A stretch of 30,588 nucleotides of DNA from contig DAIEQA010000152.1 of the NCBI GenBank assembly GCA_027348115.1, forward strand, positions 1 through 30,588. The letters are read 5' to 3'. Below, one piece after another: positions 7,575 through 16,280 of this stretch (its first letter is position 1; each line of letters starts with the position of its first letter). A program made the position numbers and the translations under genes. The DNA is from Fen-1258 sp027348115 (GTDB lineage: Bacteria > Bacteroidota > Ignavibacteria > Ignavibacteriales > Melioribacteraceae). Under the pieces are notes generated by a model. It ran no database searches and was not told the DNA's origin. It saw only the letters and a program-made list of their open reading frames with translations.

Positions 7575-8606
7575 ATGAAAAAAATAACTATTGAGGACGT
7601 AGCCAGAAGAGCAGGAGTTTCCAAGGGAACAGTTTCTGCTGTTATCAATGCAAAGAATACGGTTAAACCAGCCACAAGAGATCACATACTTGCTGTTATG
7701 AAAGAACTTAATTTTCGACCGAAAGGCGTTGCGAGAAATCTTAAAAACGGAAATCAAGAAAAAAGCATCGGAATAATAATTAAGGATTTGAATTATTCTT
7801 TTTATACTTCAATTGCTACGGGCGCAAAAGATTATGCCAATAGTAAAGGTTATTCCGTAATAATTACAAGCTCGGAGAACGATCACGAATCTGAAAAGAA
7901 ATTTTCGCACCTCTTTTCTACAAAGGATATTAAAGGAACTATTATTGCCCCCATCGTAGAAGGAGCTGCGGAAATAGAACATCTGTTCAAACTGAAGATG
8001 ATTAATTATCCATTCGTCCTGCTGGAAGATGTTAAAGGTATTCAAGCAAATGTTGTTGCAATTGATAATATCAAAGCAATCAAAAAAGCGGTTAAGTATT
8101 TGATACAGAACGGGCACACAAAGATTGTACATTTCGCGGGACCAGCACAGTCTTCCCATACGCAGGAGCGCATAGAAGGTTTTAGACATGCCTTTAGTGA
8201 AAGTACACTTGTCTTTAACAAAGATATGATTGTACCCATCGGGTCGACCTACGAAGATAGTTTTGGTAAAACAATTGAGTATTTTAAAAACCTCAGAAGG
8301 GAAGATTACCCAACCGCTATAGTATGTTTTAACGATCAGCAGGCCCTGGCTGTAATGACGGCTCTTAAGAGTCTTCAAATTAAAGTTCCCGAGGACATTT
8401 CTCTTATAGGCAATGACGATATTTATTATGCGCAGATTTATCCTGTGCCATTAACAACAATTCGCGCTCCGCAGAAAGAAATAGGTATGAGAGCGGCAGA
8501 AATATTAATTAGAAACATCGAATCATCGACGCTGCTTCCCAACGAAAAAGTCGTTCTCGAAACCGAGTTTATTATTCGCGAATCTACGCGTGTGTTAAAT
8601 TCCTGA
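7575..8606 (+). CDS. LacI-family transcriptional regulator
   Basis: A full-length 343-residue LacI/GalR-family regulator. The N-terminal helix-turn-helix is ITIEDVARRAGVSKGTVSAV (4-23), followed by the hinge helix VARNLKNG with Leu56. In LacI and PurR the equivalent leucine wedges into the central CpG step of the operator. From about residue 62 comes a periplasmic-binding-protein-like effector domain (SIGIIIKDLNYSFYTSIATG, VAIDNIKA, IVCFNDQQALAVM, SLIGNDDI, LTTIRAPQKEIG). The effector is probably a mono- or disaccharide released by the locus. GGAG lies 6 nt before the ATG. CpG-centred near-palindromes lie downstream of this gene (8948-8961) and before the CE15 gene (27418-27431), so it is the likely local regulator. 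Confidence 0.95.
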   Translation: MKKITIEDVARRAGVSKGTVSAVINAKNTVKPATRDHILAVMKELNFRPKGVARNLKNGNQEKSIGIIIKDLNYSFYTSIATGAKDYANSKGYSVIITSSENDHESEKKFSHLFSTKDIKGTIIAPIVEGAAEIEHLFKLKMINYPFVLLEDVKGIQANVVAIDNIKAIKKAVKYLIQNGHTKIVHFAGPAQSSHTQERIEGFRHAFSESTLVFNKDMIVPIGSTYEDSFGKTIEYFKNLRREDYPTAIVCFNDQQALAVMTALKSLQIKVPEDISLIGNDDIYYAQIYPVPLTTIRAPQKEIGMRAAEILIRNIESSTLLPNEKVVLETEFIIRESTRVLNS

Positions 8607-8920
8607 TTGCGGTTCAGTTTATTATTCACGTAGTGTGTAATATTCTTTTCGATCCGTTCTTGTTCAAATCCATTTTAAATTTGTTCAATTTTATTTTGTT
8701 ATTTCTCCCGGCAGCAATTCATAAAATTATTTCCGTATATACAGACCAAAACTTTTTCTCGGGCAAACTGATTTATCCGTTAATCTTATCTTAAAAGCAT
8801 CGAATTCGTGTCATATTAAGCAATTAACTTTACTTCTCTCCGGAATTTTATCTATAGCCGTCGACAATTATTTTTCTCTGGGGATAATAATTTTTTAGTG
8901 AGAACTGTAGTTGTTTTGTA

Positions 8921-8948
8921 TTGACATTAAAACGAATATTTATAATAT
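8921..8948 (+). promoter_or_regulatory. Putative promoter for the GH3 gene
   Basis: A consensus TTGACA (8921-8926) is followed by TATAAT (8941-8946) at a short 14-nt spacing, or by TAATAT (8943-8948) at 16 nt. The second pairing has the better geometry for a housekeeping sigma factor. This group may use a Bacteroidota-type consensus instead, so this remains a candidate. Confidence 0.4.
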
Positions 8949-8961
8949 TAAACCGGTTCAA
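8948..8961. promoter_or_regulatory. Candidate LacI-family operator at the GH3 promoter
   Basis: TTAAACCGGTTCAA is a 14-bp palindrome with a single mismatched pair and a central CpG, the usual layout of LacI/GalR operators. It starts at the end of the predicted -10 element, where a bound repressor would block transcription. The LacI-family gene ends 341 bp upstream and its hinge keeps the leucine used for central-CpG recognition. Binding is inferred. Confidence 0.5.
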
Positions 8962-9016
8962 TTTTGTTTGAACTGATAAGAGAAATTTTTATAGTATAAT
9001 TCATTTTCAGTTTGCT

Positions 9017-9030
9017 TTGAAACGTTAATT
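9017..9030. promoter_or_regulatory. Weak second operator-like site
   Basis: TTGAAACGTTAATT has a symmetric AACGTT core and shares its first 10 bases with the reverse complement of the site before the CE15 gene (TTGAAACGTTGCAA), but its right half is not symmetric. It could be an auxiliary operator or chance. Confidence 0.2.
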
Positions 9031-9211
9031 ATATAGATTGAGTTCGAACAAATAATACTCGTTGAAAATTGTAAATAGCACATTGTCGATTAGCTGCAGG
9101 TTGTAAGTATGTAAAATCAGGTCCTTGAAGTTTTGCTTAGAATATTTACTGGTAGAATGAAGCACTATTAATAAACTTGCATTATTAACTGATAGTCCGC
9201 GTGGAAAAAAA

Positions 9212-11530
9212 ATGATCAACAAAGTCGGAAGTAATTTACAAGTAGAACAGGAAACTTTACCCGAGTATAGAAATAAAAAATCAACAATTGAGAACAGGGT
9301 AAAAGATTTATTGGGGAGAATGACCATTGATGAAAAAGTTGCTCAAATGTTGTGTATATGGGGAATGAAAAAAACATTTCTGATGGATGAAAACGAAAAT
9401 CTTGATCTCGGAGATTTGAAAAATCATTTTCAAAATGGAATTGGTCAGATTGGAAGATTAAGCGACACTGCTAAAGGATTAGACCCGGTTCAAATGGCGG
9501 AGTTAGCCAACACGCTGCAAAAGTTTTTCGTAGAAGAGACCCGCCTTGGTATACCGGTAATTTTTCACGAGGAATGCCTGCATGGTTTAGCAGGTAAGGA
9601 TGCAACAAGCTATCCTCAGCCGATTGGCTTGGCTTCAACTTTTAATCCGGAACTTTTAGAAAAAATTTATTCCGCCGTTGCCGAAGATGCACGATCGAGA
9701 GGAGCCCACCAGGCCCTTACCCCGGTTGTTGATGTAGCGAGGGATCCGCGATGGGGAAGAGTTGAAGAAACTTTCGGAGAAGATCCGTACCTTGTTACTC
9801 AAATGGGTATTGCCGCTGTTAAAGGGCTTCAAGGCGACGGTAATTTTAAAGATAAAAAAAATGTTATCGCTACTTTAAAACATTTTGCCGCGCACGGTCA
9901 GCCGGAGTCCGGCTCAAATTGCGGTCCTGCAAACTTTTCCGAAAGAGTACTCCGCGATGTATTCCTCTATCCATTTAGACAAGCAATTCAAAAAGGAAAA
10001 GTTCTCAGCGTAATGGCTTCTTATAATGAAATTGACGGCGTGCCGTCGCATGCAAATAAGTGGCTGTTGAAAAATATCCTTCGCGATGAATGGGGTTTTA
10101 AAGGATTTGTAGTTTCGGATTATTACGCAATTACCGAGTTGAATCACAGAGAGGATACGGTAAGCCACGGCCTGGCTGCAGATAAAAAAGAAGCGGCGCT
10201 TCTTTCCGTGAATGCCGGCGTTAATATAGAACTTCCTGATTACGATTGTTACCCATTCTTGATAGAACTTGTAAACGAAGGCAGATTGGATGAGGCAGTG
10301 ATTGATGAATTAGTTTCGCACCTGCTCTATTATAAATTTAAAATCGGGTTGTTTGATGACCCTTATGTCTCCCTTGATTACAAAACATGTAACGATAAAA
10401 TAGAACGAGATAGAGAACTTGCTCTTGCTGCCGCACGGCAAACAATTACATTGTTAAAAAACAGCAATGATCTTTTGCCTCTAAATCCAAAGAAGAAAAA
10501 AACTTTAGCTGTGATCGGTCCGAATGCAGATCGCAGAATGCTTGGCGGTTACAGCGGCAAACCAAAATATTATACAAGTGTGCTCGAAGGAATTAAACAA
10601 AAAGTTGGCGACACTTATGAAATTTTATACAGCGAGGGATGCAGGATAACGGTTGACGGCTCCTGGGAAGAAGACATTGTTCTTTTTCCAAACCGCGAAG
10701 ATGACTTAATCTCAATAGCCAACGCCGTTGAGGTTGCCAAGCGTTCGGATGTTGTAATTCTTGCTCTTGGGGATAACGAGCAGACTTCTCGCGAAGCATG
10801 GAGTAAAGTTCATCTTGGCGATAGGGCTAACCTCGATCTGTTCGGAATGCAGAATGAATTGTTTAATGCCGTAATGGAATTAGGAAAGCCCGTAATTGTA
10901 ATTTTGTTCAATGGTCGCCCCATTTCCATAAATAATATTAAAGATAATGCCGATGCGATACTTGAATGCTGGTACCTTGGTCAAGAAACGGGACAAGCAA
11001 TTGCCGATGTGTTATTCGGCCTAATTAATCCTTCCGGCAAATTACCTATTTCGATTCCAAGATCTGCCGGACACATTCCTTGCCATTATAATTATAAACC
11101 CTCGGCACGCAGAGGATATCTATTCGATGATATTACTTCGTTGTTTCCGTTCGGCTACGGATTAAGTTATACAAAATTCGAAATTACCAATCCAAGATTC
11201 GAAAAAGAAATTATCACCAAGGATCAAACTGCTGTTTTATCAGTCGATGTAAAGAATACCGGCAAGTACGAAGGGGAAGAAGTTGTTCAACTTTATATTC
11301 GCGATATAATTAGTTCCGTTACCAGGCCAGTTAAAGAATTGAAAGGATTTAAAAAAGTAAATTTAAAACCCGGCGAGACCAAAACAATCGAAATGAAAAT
11401 TGAGCCCGAACTGTTGGCCTTTACAAATATCGATATGGAGTTCGTTGTTGAACCCGGTGATTTTGAAATTATGGTTGGCAATTCATCTAAAGACGAAGAT
11501 CTGATAAAGCTTGTACTAAAAGTTATTTAG
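9212..11530 (+). CDS. Glycoside hydrolase family 3 exo-glycosidase (beta-xylosidase/beta-glucosidase type), cytoplasmic
   Basis: A 772-residue GH3 enzyme with the three-part layout: TIM-barrel domain (about 30-375) with DVARDPRWGRVEETFGEDP (174-192) and KHFAAHG (223-229), and catalytic nucleophile Asp303 in GFVVSDYYAI; alpha/beta sandwich domain (about 415-635); and a C-terminal Fn3-like domain (about 670-770, beginning after FPFGYGLSYTKFEI). The SDYYAI sequence is often seen in beta-xylosidase-type GH3s, but substrate cannot be fixed from sequence. There is no signal peptide, so it should act in the cytoplasm on sugars imported by the adjacent symporter. The upstream region carries a promoter and a LacI-type operator candidate. 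The ribosome-binding site is weak. Confidence 0.93.
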   Translation: MINKVGSNLQVEQETLPEYRNKKSTIENRVKDLLGRMTIDEKVAQMLCIWGMKKTFLMDENENLDLGDLKNHFQNGIGQIGRLSDTAKGLDPVQMAELANTLQKFFVEETRLGIPVIFHEECLHGLAGKDATSYPQPIGLASTFNPELLEKIYSAVAEDARSRGAHQALTPVVDVARDPRWGRVEETFGEDPYLVTQMGIAAVKGLQGDGNFKDKKNVIATLKHFAAHGQPESGSNCGPANFSERVLRDVFLYPFRQAIQKGKVLSVMASYNEIDGVPSHANKWLLKNILRDEWGFKGFVVSDYYAITELNHREDTVSHGLAADKKEAALLSVNAGVNIELPDYDCYPFLIELVNEGRLDEAVIDELVSHLLYYKFKIGLFDDPYVSLDYKTCNDKIERDRELALAAARQTITLLKNSNDLLPLNPKKKKTLAVIGPNADRRMLGGYSGKPKYYTSVLEGIKQKVGDTYEILYSEGCRITVDGSWEEDIVLFPNREDDLISIANAVEVAKRSDVVILALGDNEQTSREAWSKVHLGDRANLDLFGMQNELFNAVMELGKPVIVILFNGRPISINNIKDNADAILECWYLGQETGQAIADVLFGLINPSGKLPISIPRSAGHIPCHYNYKPSARRGYLFDDITSLFPFGYGLSYTKFEITNPRFEKEIITKDQTAVLSVDVKNTGKYEGEEVVQLYIRDIISSVTRPVKELKGFKKVNLKPGETKTIEMKIEPELLAFTNIDMEFVVEPGDFEIMVGNSSKDEDLIKLVLKVI

Positions 11531-11623
11531 TTGTTGTTTTTTGCATTACTCAAATTGTGATTTAGTTTATTGTACATAGATGTGATTTTCGGTTAGAAAC
11601 ACAAAATAATTTTGAGGTGATTT

Positions 11624-12985
11624 TTGCAGACAGCTTCAGAAAAACTTCCAGTTAAAGAAAAAATCGGTTATGCCTTAGGCGATACTGCAGCTAACCTTAT
11701 TTTTCAAACCATGATAATGTTTCAGCTTGTGTTTTATACCGATACTTTTGGTATAACAGCAATTGCAGCAGGAACCTTGTTAGTAGTCGTTAGAATTTTT
11801 GATGCGGTCTTTGATCCTGTAATGGGAATTGTAGCCGATAAAACAAACACACGTTGGGGCAAATTCCGTCCTTGGGTATTATGGACTGCTGTTCCTTTTG
11901 GAATAATGGGATTTTTAACATTTATCACACCGGGTTTCGATTCTGTTGGTAAACTTATTTACGCATATATTACTTACATTTTGTTAATGATGATCTACTC
12001 TGCAAATAACCTGCCTTATTCTGCATTAAGCGGAGTTATGACCGGTGATTTGGGAGAAAGAACAAGTCTTTCGCAATATAGATTTGTTTTTGCAATGATA
12101 GCTCAGTTAATTATTCAAGGTTTGGCGTTGCCCATGGTTCATTACTTTGGCGGTACCGATAGCGCCAAAGGATACCAATTTACAATGGGTATTTTCTCTG
12201 CGCTTGCGGTTGTTTTATTCTTTATAACATTTTCCACAACTAAAGAAAGAATTCAACCGGCTCCTACCCAAAAATCTTCCGTCAGGGAACATTTTGGCGA
12301 TCTGCTTAAAAACGGACCATGGCTTGCAATGTTTGTACTTACGGTAATTTTATTTATTACGCTTGCCATGAGGGGAAGTGTTGTGTTATACTATTTTAAA
12401 TATTATGTCAAGCAGGAAGATCTTTTCAGTTTGTTTAACGTATTTGGCACTGTTGCAACCATTATTGGAATTTTCTTCTCTAAAGGTTTGGCCATGCGTT
12501 ACGGCAAACGAAATGTTTTCATCGGCGGACTTTTTGTCACAGCAATATTTACATCCCTGTTTGTTTTTATACCGCCGGCAGCCGTAACAATTATGTTCGT
12601 TACGGAAATTCTAAGACAGTTTGCTTATGGATTTACAATACCGTTGTTGTGGGCTATGATGGCCGACGTAGCTGATTATTCGGAATGGAAAAACGGAAGA
12701 CGCGCTACAGGAATTATTTTCTCTGCGATTGTTTTCGGGTTAAAAGCCGGGTTAGGTTTCGGCGGCGCTATTACAGGTTATATGCTTTCGCTTTACGGCT
12801 ATATACCGAATGCAATTCAAAGCGAGAGTGCATTAAACGGTATCCGGTTCACAATGAGCATTTTCCCGGCATTGACGTTTGCTATTTGCGCTGTTTGTCT
12901 TTTCTTCTATAAAATAAACAAAGAAGCCGAAATAAAAATTACTGACGAACTGGCTCAAAGAAGAAAAGAATTCCAGTATGCATAG
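11624..12985 (+). CDS. GPH-family (glycoside-pentoside-hexuronide):cation symporter
   Basis: A 453-residue integral inner-membrane transporter with about 12 hydrophobic segments. Landmarks of the GPH family within the major facilitator superfamily are the start KIGYALGDTAANLIFQTMIM, DPVMGIVADKTNTRWGKFRPW in the loop after TM2, PYSALSGVMTGDLGERTSLS (part of the conserved loop before TM5) and ADVADYSEWKNGRRATGIIF near TM10. Relatives carry xylosides, glucuronides or melibiose with Na+ or H+. The start is a TTG at 11624 preceded by GAGGTGA (11614-11620), with no better ATG nearby. It is 93 bp from the cytoplasmic GH3, suggesting uptake of oligosaccharides followed by intracellular hydrolysis. 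The substrate is inferred to be a xylo- or glucurono-oligosaccharide. Confidence 0.9.
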   Translation: MQTASEKLPVKEKIGYALGDTAANLIFQTMIMFQLVFYTDTFGITAIAAGTLLVVVRIFDAVFDPVMGIVADKTNTRWGKFRPWVLWTAVPFGIMGFLTFITPGFDSVGKLIYAYITYILLMMIYSANNLPYSALSGVMTGDLGERTSLSQYRFVFAMIAQLIIQGLALPMVHYFGGTDSAKGYQFTMGIFSALAVVLFFITFSTTKERIQPAPTQKSSVREHFGDLLKNGPWLAMFVLTVILFITLAMRGSVVLYYFKYYVKQEDLFSLFNVFGTVATIIGIFFSKGLAMRYGKRNVFIGGLFVTAIFTSLFVFIPPAAVTIMFVTEILRQFAYGFTIPLLWAMMADVADYSEWKNGRRATGIIFSAIVFGLKAGLGFGGAITGYMLSLYGYIPNAIQSESALNGIRFTMSIFPALTFAICAVCLFFYKINKEAEIKITDELAQRRKEFQYA

Positions 12986-13077
12986 CCGTCACATTAAGAA
13001 TTGAATTGAAAATGAAATAAAGAATTGTTGAGAAAAAATAATTGAATTGGACGGATTGAAAGAGAGAATTATTATTT

Positions 13078-13169
13078 AGGAGGAGAGCAATAAAATATTA
13101 GCATTCAGTTAGCAGCATTAAATTAAAATTTGGTGGAAAAGTTTTGTTTAGTAGCTGCTGTAATTTAAT
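13078..13169 (+). promoter_or_regulatory. Leader of the TonB receptor gene with alternative stems
   Basis: The 210-bp gap before the receptor gene holds an AGGAGG (13078-13083) that precedes no usable start codon. Two perfect complementary pairs follow: AGCAGC (13111-13116) with GCTGCT (13154-13159), and ATTAAATTA (13117-13125) with TAATTTAAT (13161-13169). Their order crosses with no linker on the left, so the two stems cannot form together. The last arm ends 14 nt before the receptor's GAGGAG, so a two-state leader is possible. AT-rich matches can arise by chance. Confidence 0.3.
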
Positions 13170-13195
13170 AGAATTAACTATTGAGGAGCCATTCT

Positions 13196-16189
13196 ATGAA
13201 AGTATTTTTCACGAGGAAGATATTCGTACTGGGCATTCTGTTCTTTATAACAAGCAGAATCCTGGGACAGGTTACATTGCAAGGAATTGTAGTTGATTCT
13301 TTAACTCAAGAACCTTTGATTGGGGCAAGTGTATTTCTTATGGGAACCTCTTACGGTTCGGCTACGAATCTAAACGGCGAGTATAAGATTCCCAATATAC
13401 CGGACGGACATTATAGACTCCGGATTTCCTACATAGGTTACCTAACCAAAACAATGAGTATTCAACTAAGCGGCACAAAGACAATTGAATTATTTGTCCA
13501 GATGGAGACCGGTAAAATTGAAGGTAAGACCATTGTAGTTACTGCCCAGGCGCAGGGGCAGATTGCGGCAATTCAGCAGCAATTAACATCGGATAAAATA
13601 GTCAATGTAGTTTCCGAAAAAAGAATTCAAGAGTTGCCGGATTTTAATGCAGCTCAGGCAATTTCACGTCTGCCCGGTATATCTACTCTTTCAAGTTCGG
13701 GAGAAGCAAATAAAATTGTTATCCGTGGTTTAGCACCGCAATTTAACCAGGTTACTATCGGCGGTGTTTCGCTTGCATCTACCGGAAGCGCGCAAATTGG
13801 TGTTGCATCTCAAGGCGGCACGGCAGGTAATATCTATAACGATCGAAGCGTTGACCTTTCAATGATTTCTCCTTATATGTTGAAAAACATTGCTGTCTAT
13901 AAATCATTGACGCCGGACTTAAACGCGGATGCTATTGGCGGTGTTGTTAACATGGAACTAAGAGAAGCACCGTCCGAACTCCACACCGATTTATTATGGC
14001 AATCCGGTTACACAGCAAAAAGTAAAACGTATAGCAATTTTAGAGCAGTGGGCTCCATAAGCAAGCGTTTCTTTGATGATCTTCTTGGTATTTATGCGTT
14101 GGGTAATATAGAAAGTTATGATCGTAATGCAGATAACATGAACGCCTCTTATTTCGTTACGGATTCCAAACATATCGGCTCTAATGGTTATTTACCCGTT
14201 AGAGTTTCTACTGTTACACTTAATAGGCACGTGGAAACCAGAAAACGTTACGGCGTTAATTTAATTCTCGATTACCGTTTACCATCTGGCTCTATTAAGT
14301 CGGTGAATATGTACAGCCGTCTCCGCTCCGACTATAAAGATTATAATACTGGCTTCAATTACCAGACTAATGATCTAAGCTTCGCATTTAGGGGAGGAGT
14401 AAACGATGTTGATGTTGCGCTGAACAGTTTAAATTTTACAAACGATTTCGGATTTATGTCCGCAGATATAAATATTGCAAATAGTTATTCGCGAAATCAT
14501 TTGCCTGCAGCACCCGATTTTCAGTTTACTCAGACGAGAGGCGTAGGAACTTCTACAGTAAATACTACTCCTGAAAATTTATTGTACCTTATTGGTTTTG
14601 GTGGTCCCTCTAACACCTTCTTAAGCAGTTTAGGATTGTACAGTTCCGATTATAAAGAAAACAACCAGTCGTATAAAGCAAATTTTAAATTCCCGTACAA
14701 TCTGGGAGATATGTTTACGGGATACTTTAAGACCGGCGGTGAGTTTGACTACAGACAACATAATAATGCTCAAAATACACCTTATGCATCTGTAGGCGGA
14801 ACTTCTACAATTCAAACAGCAATGAATAACAGCATTCTGCAACAATGGCCGAATATAGTTTTTAATGCCGGATTAAATAGGTTTCCTGCCACAAGTCTCG
14901 GTTCTCTTGAAAGTGCCGGTTTTCTTGATAACAAATTCGGTCCTGTACTTTGGACTCCGAACGTAGGTTTGTTGACGGATATAACAAACTTCTTATCTGC
15001 CAATCCTTCATTCAGCGCGGACAGCGCCACTGCTGTTCAGCCGGGCGGTTGGTTTAACGGTTTGTTCCAAAAACTTGCCAACACTTATAAATACATTGAA
15101 AGATACTATGCTTTTTATGCTATGTCGGAGATTAACTATGAAAATTTAATGATCGTAGGCGGTGTCCGCTATGAAAAAGTAAATTCTTTATACGAAGCAT
15201 GGAATTTGAAAGACGGACGCGACACCAAAACCCAGCAGGCTTTCCTTGTTACAACATACCCGAAAAATGAATTTTGGCTTCCGATGGTTCAAGCAAGGTA
15301 TAAAGTAACGGATTGGTTCGATATACGTTACTCGTATACTCAAACTCTAGCTAGGCCAGATTATCACCAGTTATCTCCGCACTTTACTATCGGCTATTCG
15401 CGTAACTCAGTTGTTGCCGGAAACCCGAATCTTAAACCCGCGCAAGCGTACAACCACGATGTTAATTTTACTTTTCATACTAACGAACTCGGATTGTTTT
15501 CCATCGGCGGTTTTTATAAAACTATAAAGAATTTTACTTATGGTACCTCGTACGCATTATACAACAATGCGCCTGAAGGATTTCATGTTATTAACGACTA
15601 TGTTATCGCCGGAACAGCGCCATTAAGCGGTGCCACATTATATACCTATGTCAACTCACCATATCTTGCCTATGTTAAAGGTGTAGAAATTGATTTCCAG
15701 ACAAGATTATGGTATCTGCCTTCTCCTTTAGATGGAATTGTACTTGGCATTAATTATACTCACATTAAATCTCAAGCTACATATCCATGGTTAGACAGTA
15801 GGACTACATTTATTCCTCCGAGATCAACAGTTACTTCAGTTTTTGACAGCACTCGTACCGGACGTTTAGTTTGGCAGCCCGACGATATTTTAAATACTTA
15901 TATTGGCTACGATTACAAAGGATTTTCAACCCGTGTTTCATTTATTTTCCAGGGAAATTCTGTAAGCGGAGTCGGAAATTTTACAGAACAAGACGGTTTC
16001 ACACGAGACTATTTCAGAATGGACGCCTCGGTTAGACAAGTATTACCTTGGTATTCAATTGAATTGTATTTGGATATAAACAATCTAAACAGCAGGTCAA
16101 ACGTCTCGGCTCAAAAATCAATTGAAGGATTTACAAACGAACAAAATTATGGTCTAACGGCAAATTTGGGAGTTAGATATAGATTATAA
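13196..16189 (+). CDS. TonB-dependent outer-membrane receptor with carboxypeptidase-regulatory-like N-terminal domain
   Basis: A 997-residue receptor. A signal peptide (MKVFFTRKIFVLGILFFITS..., cleavage near residue 24) is followed by a CarboxypepD_reg-like beta domain (about 26-110, LQGIVVDSLTQEPLIGASVF), a plug domain (about 120-250, ELPDFNAAQAISRLPGISTL and IRGLAPQFNQVTI) and a large beta-barrel ending NLGVRYRL. The ATG at 13196 is chosen because GAGGAG lies 7 nt upstream; an in-frame TTG at 13181 falls in that site. It should import glycans or their fragments using TonB energy. The plug's GLAPQFNQVTIGG resembles carbohydrate TonB receptors outside the SusC group. No SusD partner follows; a beta-helix T9SS protein does. 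Confidence 0.93.
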   Translation: MKVFFTRKIFVLGILFFITSRILGQVTLQGIVVDSLTQEPLIGASVFLMGTSYGSATNLNGEYKIPNIPDGHYRLRISYIGYLTKTMSIQLSGTKTIELFVQMETGKIEGKTIVVTAQAQGQIAAIQQQLTSDKIVNVVSEKRIQELPDFNAAQAISRLPGISTLSSSGEANKIVIRGLAPQFNQVTIGGVSLASTGSAQIGVASQGGTAGNIYNDRSVDLSMISPYMLKNIAVYKSLTPDLNADAIGGVVNMELREAPSELHTDLLWQSGYTAKSKTYSNFRAVGSISKRFFDDLLGIYALGNIESYDRNADNMNASYFVTDSKHIGSNGYLPVRVSTVTLNRHVETRKRYGVNLILDYRLPSGSIKSVNMYSRLRSDYKDYNTGFNYQTNDLSFAFRGGVNDVDVALNSLNFTNDFGFMSADINIANSYSRNHLPAAPDFQFTQTRGVGTSTVNTTPENLLYLIGFGGPSNTFLSSLGLYSSDYKENNQSYKANFKFPYNLGDMFTGYFKTGGEFDYRQHNNAQNTPYASVGGTSTIQTAMNNSILQQWPNIVFNAGLNRFPATSLGSLESAGFLDNKFGPVLWTPNVGLLTDITNFLSANPSFSADSATAVQPGGWFNGLFQKLANTYKYIERYYAFYAMSEINYENLMIVGGVRYEKVNSLYEAWNLKDGRDTKTQQAFLVTTYPKNEFWLPMVQARYKVTDWFDIRYSYTQTLARPDYHQLSPHFTIGYSRNSVVAGNPNLKPAQAYNHDVNFTFHTNELGLFSIGGFYKTIKNFTYGTSYALYNNAPEGFHVINDYVIAGTAPLSGATLYTYVNSPYLAYVKGVEIDFQTRLWYLPSPLDGIVLGINYTHIKSQATYPWLDSRTTFIPPRSTVTSVFDSTRTGRLVWQPDDILNTYIGYDYKGFSTRVSFIFQGNSVSGVGNFTEQDGFTRDYFRMDASVRQVLPWYSIELYLDINNLNSRSNVSAQKSIEGFTNEQNYGLTANLGVRYRL

Positions 16190-16280
16190 AGAGCAATAAA
16201 TAAATTAAATACATTTTGATTTGATGAGTTTTCTTTTATTCAAATAATTTCTTAACAAATAATGTTCAGGAGGCTGAAAC

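Larger units (their letters stand above)
8607..9211. other. 605-bp non-coding region before the GH3 gene
   Basis: This AT-rich stretch contains no credible open reading frame on the + strand. It holds a sigma70-like promoter (8921-8948), a LacI-type near-palindrome overlapping its downstream edge (8948-8961) and a weaker half-symmetric CpG-centred site (9017-9030). If that promoter is used, the GH3 mRNA has a leader of about 250 nt. I see no T-run-backed terminator hairpin for the LacI gene and no riboswitch I recognise. Confidence 0.6.

Noticed and set aside
7409..7594. 61-codon open frame starting at TTG between kdgK and the LacI-family gene
   Set aside because: It has no ribosome-binding site, a Lys/Asn/Ser-rich random-looking product and an overlap with the start of the regulator gene in another frame.
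13181..13195. In-frame TTG start for the TonB receptor
   Set aside because: The TTG lies in the GAGGAG ribosome-binding site of the ATG at 13196, and the extra residues would precede a normal signal peptide.
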